Part shown: piece after piece, positions 1 to 9,108 of the stretch | Layout of the letters: each line of letters begins with the position of its first letter | Position numbering within the stretch: position 1 is the first letter of the stretch | From: Shewanella sp. AS1 | GTDB lineage: Bacteria > Pseudomonadota > Gammaproteobacteria > Enterobacterales > Shewanellaceae | NCBI RefSeq assembly: GCF_021412565.1 | Contig: NZ_JAKCLJ010000005.1 | Location: forward strand, 124,001-188,000 | Reading direction: 5' to 3' | DNA: 64,000 bases | Translations under genes and position numbers: made by a program | Notes under the pieces: generated by a model | Seen by the model: the letters and a program-made list of their open reading frames with translations, nothing else | What the model was told of the DNA's origin: nothing | Databases searched by the model: none

Positions 1-1
1 G

Positions 2-1057
2 CTTGCGCCATTCTGGCGTGGTGATTTCGAGATGAAATACCGCCATCACTGGGAAGAGCCATGGGGACTAACCATAGCGTCACAATACGCTGAAGAGCGT
101 CCTGATCTTGGCGACCTGCTGTTCCTCGAGTTCGATAACGTGACAGACATAACCACAGGTGAAGAGTTCGACTTCGAGACTATCCTGCGCAGTGGTATAG
201 ACGATCATGAAGGAATGCATGAAATGATCTTTGCCTACAAAAACCTAGGCGCAGATTTAGCCAGAGGGGTTGTGATGATCGAAGGATTCGACGCACCTTG
301 GTCAAACTCTGAAGGTCCTGTGGGTGGACAGCTGTTCAACGTGTTAGGTTTTGACAATCTCGATGAAGTCTTGTCTGAAGATTTAGTGATCTGTTATGAC
401 TATGTGGGTCCAGAGCAGAGCCGCATCGAAGTGAACGTCAAAGCTGTGGTCAAGCCTGAAGCCACAGGTTCAACTATGGAGCTCCTGCTCGATTATGATC
501 TGGAAGGTAATGAGTCTATTAACCTGAGCCATGCTGTTAGCGTCAATGGCAACATTAAGTTGGCGGCTATTGCCGATCAAGAGGTCGATGAAAACACGGC
601 ACTGGAAGGACTGAGCGTAATCTACATCGACGCCAATAAGGTTCCTAATACAGTGGAAGTGACGGGTGAGCATATCACCGCCGAGATCAATGGCAATAAT
701 TTTACCCTGATCCCTGAGGAGAATTTCCACGGCGAAACCATAGTGACTGTGACAGTGCGCGACAACGAGTACAGCAGTGATGCCGCCAGTACCAGCTTTA
801 AGCTGACGGTTATCTCTGATGGCGTTGAACCTCCAGCACCGGCTCCTGAGCCAGAGGTTGAGCCGACTCCTGAACCTGAACCTGAGGCTGAAGCAGAGCC
901 TGAAGCAGAGCCTGAAGCAGAGGCGACTCCTGAGCCCGTGCTTGAGCCAGAGGAAGATGACTCAGACAGTTCAGGTGGTGCCTTAGGTTTTGGTTTACTT
1001 ACACTATTGCCATTGGCCTTCCTGCGTCGCCGCGTGTTAAAGCCTGTGCGTCATTAA
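2..1057 (+). CDS. C-terminal part of a secreted multidomain protein with GlyGly-CTERM sorting tail (5' truncated by window edge)
   Basis: The frame is open from the first bases of the window, so the true start lies upstream and only about 350 C-terminal residues are visible. They contain a beta-rich segment resembling extracellular Ig/cadherin-like modules (DNEYSSDAASTSFKLTV), then a low-complexity Pro/Glu/Ala linker made of EPEAEAEPEAE-type repeats. The last residues are a Ser-Ser-Gly-Gly motif, a hydrophobic helix (GFGLLTLLPLAFL) and an Arg-rich end (RRRV). That tripartite tail matches the GlyGly-CTERM signal recognised by rhombosortase, usually found on exported proteases and nucleases that leave through the type II pathway. 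No catalytic motif is visible in this fragment; a secreted peptidase is a reasonable guess only. A strong terminator follows. Confidence 0.75.
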   Translation, partial: LAPFWRGDFEMKYRHHWEEPWGLTIASQYAEERPDLGDLLFLEFDNVTDITTGEEFDFETILRSGIDDHEGMHEMIFAYKNLGADLARGVVMIEGFDAPWSNSEGPVGGQLFNVLGFDNLDEVLSEDLVICYDYVGPEQSRIEVNVKAVVKPEATGSTMELLLDYDLEGNESINLSHAVSVNGNIKLAAIADQEVDENTALEGLSVIYIDANKVPNTVEVTGEHITAEINGNNFTLIPEENFHGETIVTVTVRDNEYSSDAASTSFKLTVISDGVEPPAPAPEPEVEPTPEPEPEAEAEPEAEPEAEATPEPVLEPEEDDSDSSGGALGFGLLTLLPLAFLRRRVLKPVRH

Positions 1058-1111
1058 TGGCGAAGAAGATATAGAAGATGATTAAGGCTGAAGCCTGAAA
1101 TGGTCGAATTT

Positions 1112-1140
1112 AAAAAGAGGAGCTTAGGCTCCTCTTTTTT
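1112..1140 (+). terminator. Rho-independent terminator
   Basis: A perfect 12-bp stem (AAAAAGAGGAGC with GCTCCTCTTTTT) closes a 4-nt loop and ends in a T run. It lies about 55 bp after the stop of the GlyGly-CTERM gene and would terminate it. Confidence 0.9.
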
Positions 1141-1189
1141 ATGGCTGTAAATTTATCAATATTTGCTCTATCTTTGGATCAGCTTTTTT

Positions 1190-1392
1190 CGGTCTGACGA
1201 CCGAGAAACTGGTGGGTTACATCCCCAGTGTTGAATTCGGTCTTGCGACCGAGAAAGTGGTGGGTTACATCCCCAGTGTTGAATTCGGTCTTACGACCGA
1301 GAAAGTCGTGGGTCTTCAACCCACACCCGACCAAAAGGGGAAAAGCGCTTGTTCCCCTTTTGGAAATCCCTCAGCGCCCCTAACGAAGTTGT
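1190..1392. repeat. 48-bp tandem repeat running into the left arm of a 96-bp inverted repeat
   Basis: Three units start at 1190, 1238 and 1286, a 48-bp period. Each opens with a small palindrome (CGGTCTTGCGACCG type) followed by GAGAAAGT.GTGGGT. The third unit runs into 1297-1392, which is the reverse complement of 2302-2397 with only two mismatches. Inside the arm is a further hairpin, CCAAAAGGGGAA paired with TTCCCCTTTTGG around an AAGCGCTTG loop. A shorter inverted pair lies further inside (about 1506-1521 with 2172-2187). The rest of 1393-1635 shows no convincing gene; short open frames here are repeat-derived. Confidence 0.85.
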
Positions 1393-1635
1393 TATTCCTG
1401 AGTGTCTTTTTGAAAATCCCTATCGCCTCATATTCGCCATCCATGGCTCACCTGAGGCTATTTCGGCATCCATGCCTCAATCACGGAATTTTCTGCAAGC
1501 CACTCAGGCAACTTCGATGGGGATTGGCACCCTCAGACTCTGTCGTGAAGATTTATTTGTGATGTTTCTAAGTGCTGACTAATCTCTAAAACGGCAAGAT
1601 CAATTGTTGCACTTAAAAGGGAGTTTAGGTTTGCC

Positions 1636-2091
1636 ATGAAACTAATCATTCAAATCGCATTGGGTATTTTGCTTGCTGGGGTGGTTGTCGCTGTAGGGGA
1701 GTTGGTTGTTATCTCTTATGCAGCTTATCAAGCCGATCTTTATTTGAAACAGCAAAGTCAACTTGCTCAACAGAAACTACTTGCCCAACAAGAGGCAGAG
1801 AAACAACGCAAAATAGAAGCCTATAAGAAAAAATATCTCGCAGAGCAAAAAAGTATCCAGACGCGCCGAAAAGCTGCCGATGAATATTCGAAGCGCCAGC
1901 GGGCTTGGAAGAGTTATTATGTCACTCCTGAATCTTGCAAATCATTTAAAAATGAAAAACATATGGTGGAGTGCATAAACCACAAAGCAGAAGCCAAGCA
2001 AGAATTCGATCGATTATACGCGACTGGAAATATGATTATCCCACCGCCATCCAGAGATCAAATTGAGATGTTTAACTTTAAGGGAAAATGA
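1636..2091 (+). CDS. Small membrane-anchored coiled-coil protein, unknown function
   Basis: 151 residues. The N-terminus is one hydrophobic helix (roughly residues 4-30), followed by a charged Gln/Lys/Glu-rich segment of about 50 residues (QQSQLAQQKLLAQQEAEKQRK) that reads as a coiled coil, then a soluble C-terminal part with two cysteines. I do not recognise the family. A single-pass inner-membrane protein with a cytoplasmic or periplasmic coiled coil is what the sequence shows. It is the only gene between the two arms of the 96-bp inverted repeat, so it may be carried as cargo of that repeat unit. The frame is uninterrupted and has a plausible start, which supports it being a real gene. Confidence 0.55.
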   Translation: MKLIIQIALGILLAGVVVAVGELVVISYAAYQADLYLKQQSQLAQQKLLAQQEAEKQRKIEAYKKKYLAEQKSIQTRRKAADEYSKRQRAWKSYYVTPESCKSFKNEKHMVECINHKAEAKQEFDRLYATGNMIIPPPSRDQIEMFNFKGK

Positions 2092-2301
2092 AGAGTTCCA
2101 CCTAAAGGTACAGTCAATATTTGATTTTTTGAGAATTCTAACCACAACCACAGAGGTTGAGGTTGAGTCTAACCCCATCGAAGTTGCCGAAATACGTAGA
2201 TGAAAATGCCGTGTAGCCATCATGGATGATGGCTAAGGCTCGGGGGGACATGGATGTCCCATCTGAGCCGTTAGGCAATTTTTATCGGAGTATGAGGAAG
2301 C

Positions 2302-2500
2302 ACAACTTCGATAGGGGCGCTGAGGGATTTCCAAAAGGGGAACAAGCGCTTTTCCCCTTTTGGTCGGGTGTGGGTTGAAAACCCACGACTTTCTCGGCCG
2401 ACAGGCCGCATCCCTAGTGTGGAACGGAGTTCCACGACTTACCTCGGTCGTAAGACCGAACTCACTATTGTGGGTTGAAGACCCACGACTTTATTCCAAA
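2302..2500. repeat. Right arm of the 96-bp inverted repeat with extra GTGGGTTGAARACCCAC units
   Basis: 2302-2397 mirrors 1297-1392 (94 of 96 positions by eye). Beyond it, to about 2500, further units of the same vocabulary occur: GTGGGTTGAAGACCCAC and CGGTCGTAAGACCG palindromes, each followed by CGACTT. No coding sequence is convincing between 2092 and 2568. The segment 2215-2265 holds a separate palindrome-rich piece (GGACATGGATGTCC). Confidence 0.8.
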
Positions 2501-2568
2501 CAAAGTTTGGCCAACTATCAAAGAGTAATGACGATTACTCCGGATCGCTCTCTATTCTGGGTCACTCT

Positions 2569-5500
2569 CTATTCAGGATCGTAGTCCAACACCGGCGCCA
2601 ACCAGCGCTCAGCTTCAGCAACCGTCATCCCTTTACGGGCCGCGTAATCCTCTACCTGATCGCGACCGATATTGGTGACCCCAAAGTAGCGTGACTGCGG
2701 GTGAGCGAAGTACCAACCCGATACTGCGGCTGTGGGGTACATGGCGAAGCTTTCGGTGATCTTAAGATCGATAGTCTCATCTGGCTTTAACAGTTCCCAC
2801 AGTAGACCTTTTTCTGTGTGATCCGGGCAGGCTGGGTAGCCGGGGGCGGGGCGAATGCCTTTGTATTTCTCACGAATAAGCGCTTCGTTATCCAGGACTT
2901 CATCGCTGGCATAACCCCAGAACTCCTTACGCACCCGCTCGTGCATCCGCTCGGCGAAGGCCTCGGCCAGGCGATCGGCCAGGCATTTGAGCATGATGGC
3001 GTTGTAATCATCATGATTGGCCTCGAAGCGGGCGATATGCTCGTCGATACCATGGCCTGCGGTGACGGCGAAGCCGCCCATATAGTCGGCGACGCCGGAT
3101 GCTTTGGGTGCGACAAAATCCGCCAGGCAGAAGTTGTGGTTGCCCATGCGTTCAATCTGCATCCGCAGATGGTGTGTGGTCATCTCAAGCTCGCTGCGAC
3201 TCTCGTCTGTGTAGAGCTCGATATCATCGTGATTGACTGTATTGGCCGGGAACAGGCCGATCACCGCCTTAGCCGTCAGCCATTTCTCCGCTATGATGCG
3301 CTCTAACATCATTTTGGCATCTTGATATAACTTGCGCGCTTCTTCACCGACCACTTTATCTTCGAGGATCTGCGGGAAGTGGCCGTGCAGCTCCCAGCTG
3401 CGGAAAAACGGTGTCCAGTCGATACGTTCCACCAAATCTTCCAGCGGGTAGTCATCGAACACCTGACGCCCCAATTTATTGGGCACGAAAGGCGTGTAGT
3501 TGGCCCAGTCGTGCTGGCAGCGATTTTCCCGCGCCGCTTCGATGGATATGATCTGCTTGCGTTTGGCTTGTGAGTTACGCTTGTCGCGCATCACCTGATA
3601 CTCTTCATAGGCCGCATCGATCGTGGCCTGGCGAGTTTCGTTATTGATCAGTTTCGACACCATAGGCACGGCGCGGGACGCATCGGCAATATAGATGGCG
3701 CCGTTAGGGGCATGGGGGACGATCTTCACTGCGGTATGGATTTTCGAGCAGGTGGCACCACCGATAATAGAGGGGATAGTCAGCCCTGCCTTGTGGAAGG
3801 CTTTGACGTTGTGCACCATCTCATCCAGACTCGGGGTGATAAGGCCAGACATACCGATAACATCGACATTCTCCGCCTTGGCCACTTCGATGATTTTCTC
3901 CACTGGCACCATGACCCCAAGGTCGATCACCTCATAGCCGTTACAGGCTAGCACCACGCCGACAATATTCTTGCCTATGTCGTGCACGTCGCCTTTCACC
4001 GTCAGCATCAAGATCTTGCCGTTGGACTGGCCTTCGACTTTTTCCTGTTCGATAAAAGGATTGAGATAGGCGACGGCTTTTTTCATCACCCGCGCCGATT
4101 TTACCACCTGAGGCAGAAACATCTTGCCCGAACCAAACAGATCGCCCACCACATTCATGCCGTCCATCAGCGGGCCTTCGATCACATCCAGCGGCCTGCT
4201 GGCCTGCTGGCGCGCCTCCTCGGTATCCTGGTCTATATAGTCGGTGATGCCCTTGACCAGCGCATGTTCCAGACGTTTATGTACGTCCCAGCTGCGCCAC
4301 TCCAGCTCGCCTTTTTGGGGCCCTTGACTGCCATCGCCACGGTATTTTTCGGCGATCTCCAGCAGCTGCTCGGTATTATTGATTATCTCGCCCTCGGCAT
4401 TTTTGGCCGTGCTGGGCAGATTCTGTACTACGGCTTCGACCCGTTCTTTGAGCTCAGGGTCGATATCATCATAAATCGCCAGCTGACCCGCGTTGACTAT
4501 GCCCATATCCATGCCCGCCTTGATGGCGTGATAGAGGAATACCGCATGGATCGCCTCGCGCACCGGGTTGTTACCGCGGAAGGAGAAGGAGACGTTGGAT
4601 ACTCCGCCCGAGATCATCGCATGGGGCAGGGTGCGTTTGATCTCACGAGTGGCTTCGATAAAGTCCACCGCATAGTTGTCGTGTTCATCTATGCCCGTGG
4701 CGATAGCAAAAATGTTAGGGTCGAAGATAATATCCTCTGGCGCAAAGCCCACTTTATCTACTAACACCCGATAGGCGCGGGTACAGATCTCGATTTTACG
4801 CGCCTTGGTATCGGCCTGACCCACTTCATCAAACGCCATTATGATGACTGCGGCGCCATAGCGTTTCACTAAGGTGGCCTGCTCGATAAATTTCTGTTCG
4901 CCCTCCTTGAGGGAGATGGAGTTCACTATGCCCTTGCCCTGAATACATTTAAGACCCGCCTCGATCACCTCCCATTTAGAGGAGTCGATCATGATGGGCA
5001 CCCGGGAAATATCCGGCTCGGAGGCGATAAGGTTGAGGAATCTCTGCATCACCTCCACGCCGTCCAGCATGCCTTCATCCATGTTGATATCGATGATCTG
5101 CGCGCCGTTTTCCACCTGTTCGCGGGCGACAGAGAGCGCCTCTTCATATTCGCCGGTTTTGATCAGGCGCAGGAACTTGGCCGAACCTGTGACGTTAGTG
5201 CGCTCACCCACGTTCACAAACAGGGAGTCGGCATCTATGGTGAGTGGCTCAAGGCCGGAGAGGCGGCAGGCCACAGGCAGATCCGGTATCTCACGGGGCT
5301 GATATTGGCTGACGGCTTGTCGGATGACGCGGATATGATCTGGTGTGGTGCCGCAGCAGCCACCGATAATATTGAGCATCCCCTCTTTGGCCCACTCGCC
5401 TATCACTTGTGCCATCTGCGCCGGGCTCTCATCATAGCCGCCGAACTCGTTGGGCAGACCCGCATTGGGGTGGGCCGAGACATAGCAGTCGGCGATTTTC

Positions 5501-6300
5501 GACAGCTCCTCTATATAGGGCGTCAGCTCCTGAGGTCCGAGGGCGCAGTTAAGGCCGATAGAGAGCGGCTTAACGTGGCGCAGCGAGTTGTAGAAGGCCT
5601 CCGTAGTCTGCCCCGTCAGGGTGCGGCCGGAGGCATCGGTAATTGTGCCTGAGATCATGATGGGCAGGCGCGCGCCTAACTGCTCAAATACGGTTTCGAT
5701 GGCAAACAGCGCCGCCTTAGCATTCAAGGTATCGAAGATGGTTTCCACCATCAGGATATCCGCGCCGCCTTCGATTAACGCCTCGATGGACTCGCTGTAA
5801 GCCTCCACTAGCTGGTCGAAATGGACATTACGATAGCCGGGGTCGTTCACATCCGGGCTGATAGAGCAAGTGCGGTTAGTGGGGCCGAGCACCCCGGCAA
5901 CATAGCAGGTGCGTCCGGTTTCCCGGCTGACTTCATCGGCGGCCAGACGTGCTAGCTTCGCGCCTTCAAGGTTTATCTCGCGCGACAGATCTTCCATCTC
6001 GTAGTCGGCCATGGCGATGCGGGTGGCGTTAAAGGTGTTGGTCTCAATAATATCGGCGCCGGCCAGCAGATATTGCTTGTGAATCTCTTTGATGATCTCA
6101 GGCTGGGTGAGTACCAAAAGGTCGTTATTGCCTTTGACATTACAGGGCCAATCTTTAAAGCGTTCGCCGCGATAGGCCTCCTCTTCCAGTTTGTGTTCCT
6201 GGATCATGGTACCCATCGCCCCATCGAGGATCAAAATCTGCGATTTAAGCTGAGCTTCAATCTGCGCGGATATCTGTCTGACAGGAGTCTGAGTCGCCAT
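2569..6300 (-). CDS. metH: Cobalamin-dependent methionine synthase
   Basis: MetH transfers a methyl group from 5-methyl-tetrahydrofolate to homocysteine through methylcobalamin in the cytosol. About 1243 residues, the usual MetH length, with all four modules in order. The N-terminal homocysteine domain carries the zinc-binding cysteines (GLNCALGP and GGCCGTTP). A pterin-binding domain follows ([14 protein letters not shown]). The cobalamin module has the DVHDIGKNI motif, whose His is the lower axial cobalt ligand. The C-terminal reactivation domain has [12 protein letters not shown] for AdoMet binding. I prefer the ATG at 6300: AGGTGA lies six bases before it, whereas the GTG at 6309 would sit inside that site. 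The upstream DNA holds MetJ-like boxes, and the divergent neighbours import and salvage B12, the cofactor this enzyme needs. Confidence 0.97.
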   Translation of the reverse strand: MATQTPVRQISAQIEAQLKSQILILDGAMGTMIQEHKLEEEAYRGERFKDWPCNVKGNNDLLVLTQPEIIKEIHKQYLLAGADIIETNTFNATRIAMADYEMEDLSREINLEGAKLARLAADEVSRETGRTCYVAGVLGPTNRTCSISPDVNDPGYRNVHFDQLVEAYSESIEALIEGGADILMVETIFDTLNAKAALFAIETVFEQLGARLPIMISGTITDASGRTLTGQTTEAFYNSLRHVKPLSIGLNCALGPQELTPYIEELSKIADCYVSAHPNAGLPNEFGGYDESPAQMAQVIGEWAKEGMLNIIGGCCGTTPDHIRVIRQAVSQYQPREIPDLPVACRLSGLEPLTIDADSLFVNVGERTNVTGSAKFLRLIKTGEYEEALSVAREQVENGAQIIDINMDEGMLDGVEVMQRFLNLIASEPDISRVPIMIDSSKWEVIEAGLKCIQGKGIVNSISLKEGEQKFIEQATLVKRYGAAVIIMAFDEVGQADTKARKIEICTRAYRVLVDKVGFAPEDIIFDPNIFAIATGIDEHDNYAVDFIEATREIKRTLPHAMISGGVSNVSFSFRGNNPVREAIHAVFLYHAIKAGMDMGIVNAGQLAIYDDIDPELKERVEAVVQNLPSTAKNAEGEIINNTEQLLEIAEKYRGDGSQGPQKGELEWRSWDVHKRLEHALVKGITDYIDQDTEEARQQASRPLDVIEGPLMDGMNVVGDLFGSGKMFLPQVVKSARVMKKAVAYLNPFIEQEKVEGQSNGKILMLTVKGDVHDIGKNIVGVVLACNGYEVIDLGVMVPVEKIIEVAKAENVDVIGMSGLITPSLDEMVHNVKAFHKAGLTIPSIIGGATCSKIHTAVKIVPHAPNGAIYIADASRAVPMVSKLINNETRQATIDAAYEEYQVMRDKRNSQAKRKQIISIEAARENRCQHDWANYTPFVPNKLGRQVFDDYPLEDLVERIDWTPFFRSWELHGHFPQILEDKVVGEEARKLYQDAKMMLERIIAEKWLTAKAVIGLFPANTVNHDDIELYTDESRSELEMTTHHLRMQIERMGNHNFCLADFVAPKASGVADYMGGFAVTAGHGIDEHIARFEANHDDYNAIMLKCLADRLAEAFAERMHERVRKEFWGYASDEVLDNEALIREKYKGIRPAPGYPACPDHTEKGLLWELLKPDETIDLKITESFAMYPTAAVSGWYFAHPQSRYFGVTNIGRDQVEDYAARKGMTVAEAERWLAPVLDYDPE

Positions 6301-6358
6301 AAATGTCACCTAATGCTACGTATGCCTATGCCACAGGTTTGTGGAAGGAAATTATTTT

Positions 6359-6382
6359 GGATGTATAAACGTATAGACGTCT
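6359..6382 (-). promoter_or_regulatory. Probable MetJ operator (met boxes) upstream of metH
   Basis: Adjacent octamers read GGATGTAT, AAACGTAT and AGACGTCT. The last (6375-6382) is a perfect match to the MetJ consensus and the middle one is close. MetJ binds tandem met boxes and represses methionine genes when AdoMet is high. The site is about 60 bp before the metH start, a repressor-compatible position. The rest of 6310-6600 has no recognisable gene. Confidence 0.75.
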
Positions 6383-6689
6383 ATAATAAGCGACTTATTG
6401 CATCGAGGGCAAGTCACAATAAGTATAACTTGAGTGAGTCGGATTTTTGCGCCTCTTGCAGGGTAAAAGTCTGGCCTATGCTGCACCGATAAGTTGGCGA
6501 TAAGTTCTGCTTAGTTTGTCGGGCTTAGGGTTTATAGTGACTGATTACTGCCAGACTTAGGCTATTCACCAACTTGACAGTGATGAGGCTTGCCTAATAA
6601 GTCAAATGCTTGATAATAGCCAGGCAGTTAAGTGTAAATCGTTTCTCGGGATAGTTTTAGGTTCGGGAAAAGTGTCAAAATCAATCGAA

Positions 6690-6882
6690 CTGAGTAAGGT
6701 GCTGAGCGCCGCCATTGGCGGAGAACTCAAACTTAATAGGGAATTGGGAAGGCGAGCGCCTCAGCCCAAACTGTACCCGCAACTGTGTGTGAGACTCGCT
6801 AAGCTGTTTTAGCGGACTCACGAGTCAGGATACCTGCCTTACTCCCTAGCCTAATGACTCAAGCGGGTGACTTGAGGGAGCT
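6690..6882 (+). promoter_or_regulatory. Adenosylcobalamin riboswitch with ribosome-site-sequestering hairpin
   Basis: The conserved B12 aptamer pieces appear in order: GGTGCTGAGCGCC, the AATAGGGAATTGGG stretch, CCCGCAACTGT, and the B12-box-like GAGTCAGGATACCTGCC (about 6822-6838). Just downstream, CTCCCT (6842-6847) and CTCAAG (6858-6863) can pair with CTTGAGGGAG (6871-6880), which contains the Shine-Dalgarno sequence of the next gene (ATG at 6886). This points to translational control: ligand-bound RNA would hide the ribosome site and shut down B12 uptake. The open frame across this RNA is spurious. Confidence 0.9.
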
Positions 6883-6885
6883 AAT

Positions 6886-7863
6886 ATGAGTAAGCAATGC
6901 GGGAGTTCGCTCCCAGCCGGCAGTACGCCAGCCAATACCTTGTGTCAGGACCAGTTTCAGGACCAGTTTCAGGAACCGAAATCCAGCGCCATCTCGACGC
7001 GGGATCTCTGCTGGCACGCAGGCGAGCGGGCTATCTTATCCGATATCCATCTCGAACTACCCCAAGGGCAGATGCTGGGCATTATCGGCCCCAACGGCGC
7101 CGGAAAATCTACTCTGCTGCGCTGTCTCTATCGCTACCTTAAGCCCAGTCACGGCGAGATAAGCCTGTTTGGCCAGTCGATCGACACGCTATCGGCCAGA
7201 GCCTTTGCCCGGCAGGTAGCCGTGGTGCTGCAGGACACGCCGCACCATTTCGATATGACCACCTCTCAGCTGGTGGCTCTGGGACTCACGCCCCATAAAT
7301 CGGCCTTTGCCTTTAGTACGCCGGATGATAAGTCAAAGGTGGCCGAGGCGTTGGCGACAGTGGGATTAACTGAGCAGCAAAATCAAGCCTTCGAGCAGCT
7401 TTCTGGCGGCGAGAAACAGCGCGCCCTGATCGCCCGCGCCATAGTGCAGCAACCCAAACTGCTGATCCTCGATGAGCCAACCAATCATTTGGATATTCGC
7501 TATCAAATTCAGATCTTAGAGCTATTGCGAAGTTTGCAGATGACTGTGGTGATCTCTATCCACGATCTCAATCTGGCCAGCGCTCTGTGCGATCAACTGC
7601 TGCTACTGAACAAGGGTAAAAAAGTGGCTCAAGGATCGCCTGGTGAGGTGCTCACAGAAACACAGCTGTCGCAGGTATTTGGGATCTGCTGTCAGGTGTC
7701 GCCCCATCCCCAGCATGGGCGGCCGCAGATCAGTTACTACTATGGTTATCACGAGCATGGTTATAGCGAGCATGGTTATAACGGCCAAGGCGAAAGGGGT
7801 TATAACGAGCATGGTTATAACGAGCAAAGCGATAAGCCTTATCATAAAGGAGAGAGTGCGTGA
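6886..7863 (+). CDS. btuD: Cobalamin ABC transporter ATP-binding protein, with repeat-expanded termini
   Basis: Cytosolic ATPase of a FecCD-type importer, most likely for vitamin B12 given the riboswitch, BtuC-like permease and cob genes around it. Motifs are complete: Walker A GPNGAGKST, signature LSGGEKQR, Walker B LLILDEP and switch His in VISIHDL. At 325 residues it is longer than usual (about 250-270). The extra length is repetitive. Near the N-terminus a 12-bp repeat encodes QDQFQDQFQ. The C-terminus ends in GY(N/S/H)EH pentapeptides from a 15-bp repeat, giving a His/Tyr/Gly-rich tail. A good ribosome site (GAGGGAG) precedes the ATG, and the stop overlaps the next start. Substrate could be another corrinoid or iron chelate, but B12 is strongly favoured. 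Confidence 0.88.
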   Translation: MSKQCGSSLPAGSTPANTLCQDQFQDQFQEPKSSAISTRDLCWHAGERAILSDIHLELPQGQMLGIIGPNGAGKSTLLRCLYRYLKPSHGEISLFGQSIDTLSARAFARQVAVVLQDTPHHFDMTTSQLVALGLTPHKSAFAFSTPDDKSKVAEALATVGLTEQQNQAFEQLSGGEKQRALIARAIVQQPKLLILDEPTNHLDIRYQIQILELLRSLQMTVVISIHDLNLASALCDQLLLLNKGKKVAQGSPGEVLTETQLSQVFGICCQVSPHPQHGRPQISYYYGYHEHGYSEHGYNGQGERGYNEHGYNEQSDKPYHKGESA

Positions 7864-8942
7864 TGTCGCCGCTTGTTTTGCATTCACCCCGCTATCTTGC
7901 CCTGCTGGCCGCGCTGCTGCTCTTTAGCTTTTTAACGCCGCTGCTGGCGGCCGGTTTTGGCGCCGCCGAGATAGGCTTTAGCCAGGTCGTCGATCTGCTG
8001 CTTGCTGCCATGTCGGGCGCCGAGCCTGGCAGTGAGGGTGGCAGCATAGCCAGTCGCATTTTACTTGAGCTGCGATTACCGCGTATTCTGCTGGCCTTTG
8101 TCGCTGGTTTCGGTTTGGCTATCGCGGGTATGGTGCTGCAAACTGTGACCCGCAATCCCCTGGCCGACCCCTATCTGTTTGGGATCTCCTCTGGTGCCTC
8201 CTTCGGCGCTGTGCTGGTGCTGACCCTGTTTGGCGGTGTGGGGATTGCCGGTTCCTCCATCGCTCAGACACTCTCTTTATCTCTCTCGCAGTCTCTGTCG
8301 CTGCCACTGGGCGCTTTTATCGGCGCCAGTCTCTCGGTTCTGCTGGTGCTGGCACTGTGCGGGCGCAACATGAGCACTCAGATTGAGCGCATGCTGCTCT
8401 CTGGGGTGGCTGTCTCCTTTATGTTTGGTGCCCTCACCAGTCTGTTGCTCTATTTCTCCGGCCCCCAGGCGGCGGCCTCATTGCTGTTTTGGAGTTTGGG
8501 CAGCTTTGCCAAGGCCAGTTGGGGCAGCTTAACCTTGCCTGTCGTGACACTGGTGTTCTCGACTCTGGTTATTCTGCTGTTTAAACGCTCGATTATCGCC
8601 ATGAAGGCCGGCGATGAAACGGCTCACACCTTGGGGGTGAATGTTCAGAAGCTGCGTCTGGGTATGCTGCTGCTCTGTTCGCTGATAACGGCTGTGGTGG
8701 TGGCGCACTGCGGCGGCATAGGGTTTGTGGGTCTGATGATCCCCCACATGGTGCGTCTCTTGCTGCCGGGACAATTTCCATTGCTGGTGACCGGTGTCGT
8801 GGGGGGATTATTTATGATCTGGGTCGATGTGCTCGCCCGTAGCCTGCTCAGTTATCAGGAGCTACCCATAGGGATCATCACGGCTGTGATAGGCAGTGTG
8901 TTCTTCCTGTCGATTCTCGTAAGTAAGCGCCGGGAGACATGA
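7863..8942 (+). CDS. btuC: Cobalamin ABC transporter permease (FecCD family)
   Basis: About 359 residues of almost continuous hydrophobic helices, consistent with the ten-helix FecCD/BtuC fold. Family landmarks are visible: LRLPRILLAFVAGFGLAIAG, the RNPLADPYLFGISSGASFGA region (canonical 'RNPLA.P..LGIS.GA') and GGIGFVGLMIPHMVR, the cytoplasmic coupling region that contacts the ATPase. The likely ATG at 7863 shares a base with the TGA of the upstream ATPase gene, so the two are translationally coupled under the same riboswitch; GTG at 7860 is an alternative. A Ser/Leu-rich stretch (SLSLSQSLSLPLG) around residue 140 is low-complexity and may be a loop expansion. Confidence 0.88.
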   Translation: MSPLVLHSPRYLALLAALLLFSFLTPLLAAGFGAAEIGFSQVVDLLLAAMSGAEPGSEGGSIASRILLELRLPRILLAFVAGFGLAIAGMVLQTVTRNPLADPYLFGISSGASFGAVLVLTLFGGVGIAGSSIAQTLSLSLSQSLSLPLGAFIGASLSVLLVLALCGRNMSTQIERMLLSGVAVSFMFGALTSLLLYFSGPQAAASLLFWSLGSFAKASWGSLTLPVVTLVFSTLVILLFKRSIIAMKAGDETAHTLGVNVQKLRLGMLLLCSLITAVVVAHCGGIGFVGLMIPHMVRLLLPGQFPLLVTGVVGGLFMIWVDVLARSLLSYQELPIGIITAVIGSVFFLSILVSKRRET

Positions 8943-9108
8943 GTGCGCAAAGAGGTAAGTGCACAAAGCATTAGGTGCGCCAAGCCCTATGTGCTCAGGG
9001 CAGTAAGTTCACAGGGCAGTGGGCGCAAGCTTATTAGATGAAGCAAAGAGGTTATCGTGATGTTGAGTCGTAATAGTGGCGTTGAGTCGTAATAGGGCGA
9101 AAAAAATA

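Noticed and set aside
1212..1582. Open frames translating repeats such as GYIPSVEFGLTTEKVV
   Set aside because: They are products of the 48-bp DNA repeat, overlap each other and have no family resemblance or ribosome site.
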